From the NCBI GenBank assembly GCA_033297205.1, contig MU859150.1, positions 1 through 64,000 on the forward strand: DNA of 64,000 nucleotides, written 5' to 3'. A program made the position numbers and the translations under genes. Origin of the DNA: Pseudoneurospora amorphoporcata (taxonomy: Eukaryota; Ascomycota; Sordariomycetes; Sordariales; Sordariaceae). Position 1 is the first letter of the stretch; every line of letters starts with the position of its first letter. The notes below the pieces were generated by a model, which did no database searches, was not told where the DNA came from, and was given only the letters and a program-made list of their open reading frames with translations. Shown here one piece after another: positions 1 through 10,101 of this stretch.

Positions 1-1690
1 CCCCAAATCCTTAAGGATTGTATAGAATTAGAAGGAGCAATGACTGGGCATTAGATAGCAATAAGAATCATTCATTTTGGTGGTCATTCCGCCCTATTGT
101 TAATATTGGAAGTTTAGTAGTGGTCATTTTGCGGGGCCATTTATTTCGTGAGCGGGGAGACACCCTAGAGTGTTTCGTAAGGAAGGATAATAACGGTAAA
201 GAATTACCCTAACTAGTAATTACAGCCGTAATTAAAAGAAAGAATAGCGACCGTAAAGAAGAGGGAGCTAAAGACCTCATCGCACACGACGAGGCCCAGT
301 TCAAGAAACAAAAGGTCAACGCTATTCAGAGAACTATAAAGACGATAAATATGGACGACAGCTCTAATTCGGATTTTTAAGTGGCTACTATGAAGTACTA
401 CAAGATTCACAGCTCACCTCTAGAAGGACTTCTTCAAACTCGTCGGCATTAAAAGCCGCATAAGCACAGCATTCCACCCCCAGACAGATGGCCAGACCAA
501 ACGGCTCAACTAAATCCTTAAGAGTTACCTCAAAGCCTTCGTCAACTACGAAATGAGCAATTGGGAAGATTTGCTAGCCACTGCCGAATTCGCATACAAC
601 AATACCATCTCGTCGTCGACTGGCATCTCCCCGTTCTACGCCAACTACGGTTATCACCCTGCTTCACACAACCCCCCTAACGGCGCTCCTCGTAACCCTA
701 GGAGTCGTCTCTACGCCCACTAGATAACCCAAGTCTACGAATTTGCTCGCAAACATCTCGACCGCGCCCATCAGAAAATAAAGGAGTAGGCGGATAAGAA
801 ACGAACGGAGGCATCGGTCTACGAGGTGGGACAGTTGGTTATGCTAAACGGTAAGTACATTAAAACAAAACGCCTATCCAGGAAGCTTAACAAAAAGCTC
901 CATAGCCCCTTTAAAATATCTTAGGTAATTTCCCCTACCGCTATCCGTCTTACCTTACCCAACACCTGGCGCATCCATGATTCCTTCCACGTCTCGCTCC
1001 TGGAACCCTATCGCGCTGGCAATCAGGTAGCCCCTAACCCTAACTAGGTCCTGCGAGAGGCAGCCCTAGCAGAGTTAGAAGACTATGAGGTTGAGAAAAT
1101 ACTGGGTTCTATAATAATTAAAGGGAAGGTCAAGTATCGAGTTAAGTGGGAAGGATGGGAAGGAACTCAGAATCTTGTATGGGAGCCTTGGGAGCATTTT
1201 TACACTGACGGAGCAAAGGCCCAGGTTATCGCTTTTCACACACGCTACCTAGAGAAACCAAAAGACCCTTCAAGAAGCTTGACAAAGCTCTATAGACCAT
1301 TCAAGATATCTTAGAAGTCATCGCCTTCCACGTCTCGCTCGTCGGACCCTACCGCGCTAGCAATTAGGTAGCCCCTAACCCTAACTAGGTCCTGCGGGAG
1401 GCAGCCCCGGCTAAGTTAGAAGATTTATGAAGTGGAAAAGAAGTTATTACCTTCCACGTCTCGCTCGTCGGACCCTACCGCGCTAGCAATTAAGTAGCCC
1501 CTGACCTTGACTAGGTCCTGTGGGAGGCAGCCCTGGCTGAGTCAGAAGATTGAAGTGGAAAAGAAGTTATCGCCTTCTACGCTAGGCATCCGGAGAAGCC
1601 ACGCGACCCCAACGTACCCCAAGACGGGCAAGACCGACGTAAGGGTAGCAAAGTTAAGCAGGAAGCTATGTCAAGCTCGGGGCGAGCTTT

Positions 1691-1703
1691 GAAGAAGGGG
1701 GAG
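1691..1703 (+). other. Polypurine tract next to the 3' LTR
   Basis: A purine-only run of 13 bases, GAAGAAGGGGGAG, ends four bases before the first base of the LTR. Such tracts prime plus-strand DNA synthesis in LTR retroelements. The position fixes this LTR as the 3' copy and agrees with the + orientation of the integrase and chromodomain reading frame. Confidence 0.75.
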
Positions 1704-1707
1704 CTGA

Positions 1708-2530
1708 TGTCACACGGACATTCGACCTCAACCCTGACCCTATAACGTGAGGCTTACGGAGCCGCATATTTCTCAGCCTCGCGCAGATGCTTCAGGTATC
1801 TACGCCAGCTCAGACAGAGAATCTGTTCGGCCGTTAGCACTACTTACCCGAACTCCTCCCGACGCTACCGGCTAGCGAGCCAAACCCTGGAAGTGCCGAA
1901 GACGCTAATGAGGCACTACGAGACGATCCCAATCTCCAGAAGCGACCACAGCCAACCAGGCAAGAAGCAAGGCGCCTGGATAAAGGATGGCGCCAAAAGG
2001 AAATGAAGAATGGATGAAGGCATTCAGGAAGTTCCACATGTATGGTAGATGCCCTGGAAGCCCCAGGCGACAAGGCTTAATACGTACCTCAAGTACGTAC
2101 CGATTCCCTTTGGCATAAGAAGGTCTTGAAGCCCAACCTTCTCCTGGAAGTTGAAAGGATGAACAAGGCCTTTGAGACTAAAGTAGTTTATTAGCGGAAT
2201 TGAACTATTGTTCCAAGCCCAGAATACTGCCCTTGTCACAGTCCGGCCGAGGGTCTGGCCGCGGGTCTGGCCGCGGGTCCAGCCGTGGGTCCGGCCGCGG
2301 GTTTGGCCGTGGGTCCGGCCGTGGGTCCGGCCGAGGGTCTGGCCGCGGGTCTGGCCGCGGGTCCAGCCGAGGGTCCGGCCGAGGTCCGGCCGCGGGTCCG
2401 GCCGAGGGTCCGGCCGAGGTGGGTGTTGTAGCCGGAGGCCACTAAGCATCTTGAGGCTAATGCTAAGCGTTGAGGCTCTATTGAGTCTTGCGATCCTAAC
2501 CCCTGGACTGTGGGCAATGTCCGTGTGACA
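1708..2530 (+). repeat. 3' long terminal repeat, 823 bp
   Basis: The repeat begins with TGTCACACGGACAT (1708-1721) and ends with its exact reverse complement ATGTCCGTGTGACA (2517-2530). It therefore has the canonical TG...CA ends, inside an unusually long 14-bp terminal inverted repeat. It starts just after the polypurine tract. The partner 5' LTR is outside the window, so LTR identity and target-site duplication cannot be checked here; the candidate downstream target bases start at 2531. Confidence 0.85.
2241..2420 (+). repeat. GC-rich 12-bp minisatellite inside the LTR
   Basis: About fifteen copies of a 12-bp unit, close to GGTCYGGCCGMG, stand head to tail; one or two units are 11 bp. Because the unit length is divisible by three, several frames on both strands stay open and give spurious Gly/Arg/Pro-rich reading frames. 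The block lies well inside the inverted terminal repeats, so it belongs to the LTR and is not flanking DNA. Confidence 0.9.
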
Positions 2531-3039
2531 TAAAGAGAGGCTCACTGGCAGTTAGATACGTCGATTGCATAGATAAAATTAATAATGTATGGATTAATGT
2601 AGAGTGCAGTGTAGTATAGTGAGCTCAATCGAGCTTAAGCGACCTCAATTGAACGCAACGTACAAAAGTGCGACCGTACTACTAAGTGCCCTGTAAGATA
2701 GCTATAGAAACGCCCTATAAAAATTAGGTTTAAGTACTAATCTAATTACACGTACTACAATCTGGAGTCTAGGCTTGGCATAGCGTGAAAAATATAATGC
2801 CCAAACTTACTAACTGAAATCTATGAAAAAAACCACGCTAAAGTGTGGTGTGGGTCCAGAGGTTATGTTTGTGAGATGATTGGTCCAAAAAGCGGGAGAG
2901 GGCGCGCCAAGTAGGGAAGCAGTGTATGAAGACATTGAGGGCAGTGCGAAAAGACTTTATTTTACGAAACGAAACGCAACGCTACGCTCAAAGTAGTATA
3001 TAGTAGTAGCCTTTATTACGACGTATAATAGATAATAAA
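2531..3039. other. AT-rich stretch between LTR and first gene
   Basis: I see no open reading frame or RNA gene here. The DNA is rich in TA dinucleotides and in short words such as GTACTA and GAGCTCAATCGAGC, which would suit an older, RIP-worn repeat, but I cannot assign it. The last part should hold the 3' untranslated region of the GH93-like gene that ends at 3040. Confidence 0.4.
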
Positions 3040-4191
3040 CTACGCAGGATGTATCCTCGTCTTCAACAGCTCAATCAAGTTGAGAACACTCAAACTCAGT
3101 TCATCCGGACCACCTTCGTCAAACGTCGCGCCACCTAGCACCATCAGCTTCTCCGGATCCCTCCTAAATCTATGTAAAGCCCGGCTGTAAGCAGCAGGTT
3201 GCTCAATAGTATGCATCTCCCACTTGTCCGGGTCCCCACCAAACCGGTTGGTATAGACCTCGCTCCGATCAGCGTCAGACACCACGATCGTGCCGTTTGG
3301 CCCGCCAGCAGGAGACCAGACCACATACGGCGAGGCATTCGGCGCAAGCTTTCCGTCGATAACAATTGGGATGCCGGGAGCCGAGTCAAACTTTGTCGGC
3401 TCGTCCGCGATGCGGTAGTAGACCGGGTAGTTGACGCCGAAGGAGCTCGAATTCCCGACAGGCAACTCGTGCACCAGGATCCACTTGTTGATGGTTTCGA
3501 TCTTGGCTACGACTGTCATTCCCGGCCGAGCAAGGTATTCGTCGTACGTGACGTCGTTGACGACGGGGCCCCAGGTGCGGAGGTCTTTGGACCGTTGATG
3601 TGCGAGCTTCTGTCCATGCTTGGGGTCCCGCTGGTCCGAGTAGTAGACTATCAGCTCGTCGTTGTAATCGAGGAGGAAGGGTTCCCAGATGGGCGTGGCG
3701 CCGTTGGTCGTGTTTGGACGGCCGCCCTCGGCTACGTGGCTGACGAACTTCCAGGTGCGCGCCTTGTCGGTGCTGGCGTACAGGTCGATGCGGGTGCCGT
3801 GTTCGCTCCAGCTGTTTCCTGAGAAGAGAATGGTGCCTGCATTGAACCCGCCGAGTGGCCTCTGCAGTTCAAGCAGTGCCGGCTGTGCGCTTATGCCCCA
3901 GCCGTTCACTTGGTCGGTGATGTTGGAGATCCATTTCCAGTGAACGCCGCCGTCCTTGCTCTCGAAGACGGGGAAGGAGGAGTTGGCGGCGAAGAAGCTG
4001 CCGCCGATGATGCTGGAGGTGACGAGGAGAGTGCCGTCCTTGAGCTCGACGTGTCGAGGGTAGGAGGCGCGCTTGCCGGCGGGAGGGTCGTAGATGATGC
4101 GTGGAGGGAAGGTGCTGAAGGGCGGCGGGTCTGGTTTGCACCTGCTTGCCAGAGCGGCCACAGCAAATGACAGGAATATTTCAAGTTTCAT
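3040..4191 (-). CDS. Secreted GH93-type exo-arabinanase (sialidase-fold protein)
   Basis: Single exon, 383 residues. A hydrophobic signal peptide covers residues 1 to about 17. The body matches the six-bladed beta-propeller proteins annotated as GH93 exo-1,5-alpha-L-arabinanases or as BNR/sialidase-like proteins: RIIYDPPAGKRASYPR near residues 31-46, and three Asp-box-like turns at 78-85 (SKDGGVHW), 140-147 (STDKARTW) and 201-207 (SKDLRTW). Glu170 (in PIWEPFL) and Glu242 (in LVHELP) stand where, from memory, GH93 enzymes place their two catalytic glutamates. Such enzymes release arabinobiose from arabinan side chains of pectin. Several NxS/T sites fit secretion. It is transcribed away from the neighbouring beta-xylosidase, with 666 bp between their starts. 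The family call is firm; the exact substrate is inferred. Confidence 0.82.
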   Translation of the reverse strand: MKLEIFLSFAVAALASRCKPDPPPFSTFPPRIIYDPPAGKRASYPRHVELKDGTLLVTSSIIGGSFFAANSSFPVFESKDGGVHWKWISNITDQVNGWGISAQPALLELQRPLGGFNAGTILFSGNSWSEHGTRIDLYASTDKARTWKFVSHVAEGGRPNTTNGATPIWEPFLLDYNDELIVYYSDQRDPKHGQKLAHQRSKDLRTWGPVVNDVTYDEYLARPGMTVVAKIETINKWILVHELPVGNSSSFGVNYPVYYRIADEPTKFDSAPGIPIVIDGKLAPNASPYVVWSPAGGPNGTIVVSDADRSEVYTNRFGGDPDKWEMHTIEQPAAYSRALHRFRRDPEKLMVLGGATFDEGGPDELSLSVLNLIELLKTRIHPA

Positions 4192-4857
4192 GGTGGAGCT
4201 GAGATGGTAAGGAAGGCAGGCACGAGGGTTGGCATTGACTGTTCACCAGAGTTTGTAGGTACAGGTACCTTGACCTCTTTTAATCCTTGGGTATCAATTT
4301 CCCACGGGCACTTCAGTTTTTTCCCGACCAGACCGGGACAACCCCAACCATCGCTGAAGAACAGGGCGACCAGAACCGGTCAGTCACTACTGACAGCCGC
4401 ACGAATAGGGTCCCTAAGATACCAACCGAGCAACCGAGCCACCGAGCCACCGAGCCACCGAGCCACCGAGATGGTACCTGACAGGCTGACAGACTCCGCG
4501 ATGGTCTCGTGGCGTTGACGCTCGCACCGTCGGGCCGTAGGTAGTTGTCCCTGTCACGGCCTTGGCGCGCTCATCAACCAAGTAAGATAGGTGCGCTTCA
4601 AATCTAGTTTGCTAATCCGCCAATCTGGATCTGGATGTAACCCAGCGCTGCATCGACTTTATCCAGCCGCGATGCGCCCCAATCGGCCAACAACGTCTCA
4701 TATCGAGCCATACAGTCGGTGTTGAGACACGGCAAATGAAGGTGTCGTCCTGTCTCGACGACATGCTAAGAAACGGCCCATACCTACTTAAGAGCCTATG
4801 CTGACGTATTGCGGGGATGGATAGGGATGGATGTCATTTGCCAGGAGTTCATCAACC
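4192..4857. other. Divergent intergenic region, GH93 (-) / GH3 (+)
   Basis: This segment lies between two divergently transcribed secreted hydrolase genes and must hold both promoters. At about 4424-4471 an ACCGAGCC-like unit of 8-9 bp is repeated five to six times. I did not find a clear XlnR-type GGCTAA site or a strong TATA box. No gene is evident. Confidence 0.5.
4424..4471. repeat. Short ACCGAGCC tandem repeat
   Basis: Five to six near-perfect head-to-tail copies of CCACCGAG/CAACCGAG stand in the promoter interval between the two hydrolase genes. It could be a simple slippage repeat; no function is evident. Confidence 0.7.
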
Positions 4858-7170
4858 ATGAAGTCGTCTTGGGCTTCATACTGCCTGCTCAGCTGCAGTG
4901 CTGCACTTGTCTCTGCCATCGACCTACCTTTCCAAACATACCCCGACTGTGTCAACGGACCTCTAGCCAGTCTCAAAGTCTGCGATGCCTCCCTATCACC
5001 GCCACAACGCGCAGCCGCCCTCGTGGCTGCCATGACGACGGAGGAAAAACTTCAGAATCTCGTCAGCAAGTCCACAGGAGCACCCCGTATCGGCCTCCCA
5101 GCCTACAACTGGTGGAGCGAGGCTCTTCATGGGGTGGCATATGCACCAGGAACACAATTCCGAAAAGGCGATGGCACCTTCAACTCGTCCACCTCGTTTC
5201 CCATGCCCCTTTTGATGGCAGCGACATTCGACGACGAACTCATAGAAAAAGTGGGCGAGGTAATCGGCATCGAGGGTCGAGCCTTTGGAAACGCCGGTTT
5301 CTCCGGCTTCGACTACTGGACCCCGAATGTCAACCCTTTCAAAGACCCACGTTGGGGTCGCGGCTCAGAGACGCCCGGCGAGGACATTCTACGCATCAAA
5401 CGCTACGCTGCATCCATGATCCGAGGTCTCGAAGGCCCTGTGCGAGAACGAGAACACAGGGTCGTAGCTACCTGCAAGCACTACGCCGCCAACGACTTTG
5501 AGGACTGGAACGGCTCGACACGGCATGACTTCAACGCGAAGGTCACGCTGCAGGATCTGGCCGAGTACTACTTGTCGCCATTCCAACAATGTGCACGGGA
5601 CTCCAAGGTTGGATCCATCATGTGTTCTTACAACGCTGTCAATGGGGTGCCAGCCTGCGCAAACGCGTACCTAATGCAAACGATTCTCCGAGAGCACTGG
5701 AACTGGACCGCGCCCGGCAACTACATTACCAGTGACTGTGAGGCCGTCTTGGACATTTCAGCAAATCATCACTATGCGAAAACAAATGCAGAGGGCACAG
5801 CTTTGGCCTTTGAGGCCGGCACAGACAGCAGCTGCGAGTACGAATCCTCTTCGGACATTCCCGGTGCCTGGACTCAAGGTCTGTTGGAGCAGTCGACGGT
5901 TGACAGGGCTCTGAGCCGGCTTTATGAGGGTCTCGTGCATGTAGGCTACTTTGAGGGCAACCGTTCAGAATATGCATCACTCGGCTGGAACGACGTCAAC
6001 AAACCAAAGTCACAGGAGGTGGCGCTTCAGGCTGCCGTGGAGGGCATTGTCCTGTTGAAGAACGACAAGACTCTCCCTCTGGGCCTCAAGACGGGCCCCA
6101 AGTCGAAACTGGCCATGATTGGGTTCTGGGCCAATGACCCAAAGACATTGTCAGGCGGGTATTCCGGAACACCGGCATTTGAGCATTCACCAGTCTACGC
6201 AGCTCAAGCGATGGGCTTCAGTGTCACTACAGCGGGCGGACCAGTTCTTCAAAACAGCACAAGCAAAGACACATGGACCCAGGCCGCTCTGGCAGCAGCG
6301 AAAGACGCCAACTATATCCTGTATTTCGGCGGCCAGGACACCTCAGCAGCGGGCGAGACAAAGGACAGGACGACCATCAACTGGCCCGAAGCCCAACTCC
6401 AGCTCATCACGACCCTGAGCAAACTGGGCAAGCCTCTCGTCGTGGTGCAAATGGGTGACCAGCTGGACAACACACCACTCCTTGCTGCAAAAGCAGTCAA
6501 CTCTATTCTATGGGCCAACTGGCCAGGTCAAGACGGTGGAACAGCGGTCATGCAAATCCTCACGGGCCTCAAGAGTCCCGCTGGGCGTTTGCCCGTGACG
6601 CAGTATCCTGCCAACTACACCGCCGCGGTCCCCATGACAGATATGAACCTCCGGCCTTCAGACAAGCTACCAGGGCGGACGTACAGGTGGTATCCCACGG
6701 CGGTCCAACCGTTTGGTTTTGGGCTGCACTACACCACATTCAAAACCGAGATTGCCCCCTTGCCGCGTTTTTCCATCAAGGACCTTCTTTCACGCTGTGA
6801 TAATGCCTATCCTGACACTTGTGCCCTTCCACCGTTGAAAGTGGAAGTCAAAAACTCGGGCAAGCGGTCGTCTGACTATGTGGTACTGGCCTTTTTGGCA
6901 GGAGACGTGGGCCCCAAGCCCTACCCTATCAAGACGCTTGTGTCGTACACGCGGCTGCGTGATCTCTCTCTCGGAAAGAAGACAACGGCACATCTGGAGT
7001 GGACACTGGGAAATATTGCGCGTTATGATGAACAAGGAAACACCGTCTTGTATCCGGGGACATATACGGTTACTGTGGATGAGCCGGTGCAAGCGAGTGC
7101 GAGGTTTGTGGTTGAAGGCAAGGCGGTTGTTTTGGATCGGTGGCCTGCTCCGAGTGGTCAAGTGGTGTAA
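4858..7170 (+). CDS. GH3 beta-xylosidase (xylan 1,4-beta-xylosidase)
   Basis: Single exon, 770 residues from the chosen start. An in-frame ATG at 4831 would add nine polar residues; I prefer 4858 because its context is CAACCATG and because it puts the hydrophobic signal peptide (about residues 1-20) at the very N-terminus. The N-terminal GH3 barrel carries YNWWSEALHG, WTPNVNPFKDPRWGRG and CKHYAAND. The catalytic nucleophile is Asp293 in ITSDCEAV. The C-terminal alpha/beta and fibronectin-III-like domains follow (PVTQYP, FGFGLHYT). Length and motifs fit fungal GH3 beta-xylosidases, which release xylose from xylo-oligosaccharides outside the cell. Many NxS/T sites fit secretion. The arabinanase-like neighbour suggests a shared role in plant-wall degradation. 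Confidence 0.93.
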   Translation: MKSSWASYCLLSCSAALVSAIDLPFQTYPDCVNGPLASLKVCDASLSPPQRAAALVAAMTTEEKLQNLVSKSTGAPRIGLPAYNWWSEALHGVAYAPGTQFRKGDGTFNSSTSFPMPLLMAATFDDELIEKVGEVIGIEGRAFGNAGFSGFDYWTPNVNPFKDPRWGRGSETPGEDILRIKRYAASMIRGLEGPVREREHRVVATCKHYAANDFEDWNGSTRHDFNAKVTLQDLAEYYLSPFQQCARDSKVGSIMCSYNAVNGVPACANAYLMQTILREHWNWTAPGNYITSDCEAVLDISANHHYAKTNAEGTALAFEAGTDSSCEYESSSDIPGAWTQGLLEQSTVDRALSRLYEGLVHVGYFEGNRSEYASLGWNDVNKPKSQEVALQAAVEGIVLLKNDKTLPLGLKTGPKSKLAMIGFWANDPKTLSGGYSGTPAFEHSPVYAAQAMGFSVTTAGGPVLQNSTSKDTWTQAALAAAKDANYILYFGGQDTSAAGETKDRTTINWPEAQLQLITTLSKLGKPLVVVQMGDQLDNTPLLAAKAVNSILWANWPGQDGGTAVMQILTGLKSPAGRLPVTQYPANYTAAVPMTDMNLRPSDKLPGRTYRWYPTAVQPFGFGLHYTTFKTEIAPLPRFSIKDLLSRCDNAYPDTCALPPLKVEVKNSGKRSSDYVVLAFLAGDVGPKPYPIKTLVSYTRLRDLSLGKKTTAHLEWTLGNIARYDEQGNTVLYPGTYTVTVDEPVQASARFVVEGKAVVLDRWPAPSGQVV

Positions 7171-7440
7171 GTGTTTGTGACTGGCAGTGTACCAGGGACT
7201 TTGGTTTAGCCCAAGATCAAGTTTTTGAGCCAATGTTGCTTCCCACCGGGTGAAAGTTTGAAGTGCCACGCTTGGATTTGGTATGGACAGAGCATACGAG
7301 GCTCCTTTTTTGTATTTACACCCCCTTTCCTGCTCTCACTCCTAGCCGCGATCAGCATGCACCCCCAATCATGTCCGCTAGAAATCCGAATTTCCTTCTG
7401 CCACCACCGCCAGGTATACTGCTCACCAACAAAGTCTCCC

Positions 7441-8922
7441 TCAAATATCCCAACCATTATAAGCCAGCAAGTTCACCGTCCCGGACGGCACGCCAGTCAA
7501 GACACCAGCTGTAGCAATAGACTGGATATACGCGCACAAGCCCTGCGCAGTCAGCGAACTCGGCAGGCTGAGCAGATACGCGCCGAGACCGGCAATGTGC
7601 GCAGCGGCGTACGTAGTGCCAGAGACGACAGTCTAAAACATTTACGTCAACTTCAATACTTCAAAAACAAAGAAAACATGGAACTCACAGTGGTAGTACC
7701 ACCAAAGGTCGTCGTGATACCCGTCCCCGGCGCCCAGATATCAAGCAGCGGCCCATAATTCGAGTATGAAGCCACCGTATCGGACGAGGTCGTCGCGCCC
7801 GCCGTGCAAGCAGACGCAGCACTGCCGGGTGAGACATTCCCCACGTTGGTACCGTCGCTGCCCGCAGCGGCCGCTGTGAATACGCCGCTGGCAACCATAT
7901 TGTTGACCGCGGTGTTCAAGGCCGAGGAGAAGCTGCCGCTGGCGGCGATCACGGCAGAGACACCGGCGGAACAGCCGCGAGTGGCTTTGTCGGTTACGAC
8001 CCAGTTGAGGGCGGCGATCACTGCCGAGCTGACATGGTTGAGGGTTAGCTTTGATGGCAGGCGATGTGACACGGTGAAAAAGAAAGAAATCAAGTACTTG
8101 GTTCCGGAGCCGCTTGCGTCAAAGATCTTGACGGCTACGAGCTTGGTTAGTTTTGCTACGCCGAGGGTGGTGCCGCCGACTATGGCTGCCACGGAGGTTC
8201 CGTGCCCGTTGCCGTCATCGATGTTGCCGTCGTTTGCAAAGTTGGCGCCGAAAACTGCGCGGCCGGAGAATTCCTGAAATTTTTGTTAATACGGGGCTGC
8301 TAGGCGAGTAGGATGCCGTTGCAACTGGGCTGGTTGATAACTTGAACTTACAGCGAGGGTGGTGGTGATGCCCGTGTCGAGGATATAGGAGCAAGTACCG
8401 CTACCGGCGGTGCTGTCATATTTGTAGGTACTAGAACCGGGGGTGTGGCTGGACAGACGGGCAAGGTTCCAGGGTACGTTCAGCTGGGAGACGATGGCGC
8501 GGGGAGCGGTGTCGGTTTTGGTGTTGAAGCCGTCTGCGATGGTGATGACGGCGTCTTCTTCGACGTACTCGACCTGTGGACGGACATGTGTCAGTTCGAC
8601 CTTCACAGCTGTTATGGCTTGTGCTGGGAATACAGACCTCTGGTAGTTTCCTGATTTCCTCAAGAGAAGCAGCACCGAAAGCACCCGCGAACCCCTTGAA
8701 CGCACTCTTGTAGAGGTGGTTTGCTTTGTGCTTGCCAGCAGCTGCGGTTAGGGTAGCATCGGCAGAGTCATCTCTGAACTTGACAATGTATTTGCCGGGC
8801 ACAACCTTGCCAGCGCGAGCTTGGATGAGAGGGGCTCGCTTTTCTAGACTCGGAGGTTCGTTGGATGGAGCCGCAAAAGCGGCTGGGAGCTGGGCGAGGA
8901 GGAAAGCAGCTGGAAATAACAT
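7441..8922 (-). CDS. Subtilisin-like (S8A, proteinase K type) protein, probably inactive
   Basis: Five exons: 8922-8638, 8573-8352, 8273-8098, 8028-7689 and 7632-7441, joining in frame to 404 residues. Intron 1 uses an unusual GTCTGT donor; the others use GTAAGT, GTACTT and GTGAGT. The protein has a signal peptide (1 to about 17), an inhibitor_I9 propeptide (GKYIVKFRDDSAD to VEYVEEDA) and a proteinase K-like domain. Asp161 (ILDTGI) and His193 (NGHGT) of the triad are present. The expected GTSMA serine motif instead reads SGTTYAAAH, with Thr348 at the serine position, and the oxyanion-hole Asn (AAGN) is replaced by Ser285 (AAGSD). The fold should be kept but normal serine-protease activity is unlikely. 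A sequencing error would not easily explain two separate active-site changes in an otherwise intact frame. Confidence 0.88.
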
Positions 8923-10101
8923 GTTACTTTTTCTTCAATGTTGCCGTTATAGTCGTATGTAAGGCAATATACTGCACCAAGAAGACTGGGGCGAGGGATA
9001 TTTATCTTCACGTTGACAGGGCTCGTCAGTCTTTTATGTCAGTCCACGTGCTGAGAGGGTTTAGAAGAAAGAAGGCCGTGGGGTCGTGGCAAAGCGTATG
9101 CTCCCCACAGCATGATGCGATATCAGCTAGGAGACTGATGGTTCTGCACATGTTATTCACCTTCCATCTTTGGTTGAATAACCGCACACACCACTCGTAT
9201 ATGGCGCTCTCAATGCCTTGGACGACGACGTTTATCGTTTTGACTATTGCGAAATTGCATTAGCCATGTTGTTTTGCGTGGAAGTAAGCGAGAAGGTAGG
9301 GTAACTATGTCCAATGGATTTGGTAGATAGGCTACTGGATGAGGTACATCCTAAACTGTTCTCAATCTCATAAGAACAAGATGTAATGGCTAGCAAATTG
9401 AGTATGGGATATGCAAGGAAAGATCACGTCTTGGTCATAGAACGAAACGGATCGATTAGGTAGATATCACCCAACAAGGTTGACTAGAGGTTTCGAGCTA
9501 ATGACAAACCAGTATTGAACCGACGAGGTTGGGGTATTGCAGCTGCCGGATCGGATCGCACTAGTAATGCCGTGTTACCCTTTCCCTATTACACCGTGAC
9601 GTTGTTTTGGCAGGCCAATAAGGAATTGGTGATGCTTGAGCAGTGTGAGTCTGGCTGCTTGGTAACTGTTATACATTAGATGTGCTGGAAAGGACAGGGC
9701 GGGACGTCGGGCATGGTTTCGATGGGGGGGGTACGCTCCAGGTTCTGATACACTTGGTCAGTATTTGTCCCTCGTATTATATGTGAAGGGCAAAAAGAAG
9801 AAGAATACTTACAGCAGGAACCTCAACCTTGGCCGGTCACGAGTACGCGAAAGCAACGAAGCTTGTTCGTTTATACAAAGTCATCAACATGTCCTTATTC
9901 ATGATCCTAACGTATGTTCCGGTCCGCGCGCACATTCGCCTATGCGTGCCGCTGACCTGTCTCATCTCCTTGCAATCATTCTCCCACGAAGACCGAACCT
10001 TAGCCCGATGCTTATGTTGTAACCAAAACTTGTCAAGGGTAAATCATCGCTCAAAAGTTTGCAAGCACATAGGGAATGCTTTTGCCTCCAGCGCTTCCAC
10101 A
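8923..10101. other. Intergenic region upstream of the S8-like gene
   Basis: No gene is supported in these 1.2 kb. The part next to 8922 is the promoter of the S8-like gene. The part next to 10101 should hold the VPS41 3' untranslated region. Short open frames on either strand have no recognisable content. Confidence 0.5.
9000..9006 (-). promoter_or_regulatory. Possible TATA box of the S8-like gene
   Basis: On the minus strand the bases read GATAAATATCC around 9000-9006, about 80 bp upstream of the start codon at 8922. Spacing and sequence fit a fungal TATA element. This is based only on position and resemblance. Confidence 0.4.

Larger units (their letters stand above)
427..2530 (+). mobile_element. 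Decayed Ty3/gypsy-type LTR retrotransposon, 3' part
   Basis: Read in the frame that starts at 427, the DNA encodes the end of a retroviral-type integrase core (HPQTDGQ near 466-486, then an AEFAYNN...TGISPFYANYG stretch near 583-651), a GPY/F-like region ending in FHVSLLEPYR, and a chromodomain (about 1084-1250, with YRVKWEGW and LVWEPWEHF). Five stop codons interrupt this frame, at 511, 721, 787, 922 and 1045; each is TAA or TAG where a CAA or CAG Gln codon fits. After the chromodomain a segment of about 120 bp recurs twice (from about 1328 and 1449). A polypurine tract and an LTR close the element. The 5' LTR, gag, protease and reverse transcriptase lie outside the window or are unreadable; bases 1-426 are AT-rich and I could not translate them into element protein. 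The element is not functional. Confidence 0.88.

Noticed and set aside
2241..2420. CRISPR-like array of short repeats
   Set aside because: Units are contiguous without unique spacers and the genome is fungal.
2024..2545. Open frames of 80-170 codons on both strands over the GC-rich repeat
   Set aside because: They are open only because the minisatellite unit is 12 bp; they encode Gly/Arg/Pro or Thr/Arg/Gly runs and lie inside an LTR.
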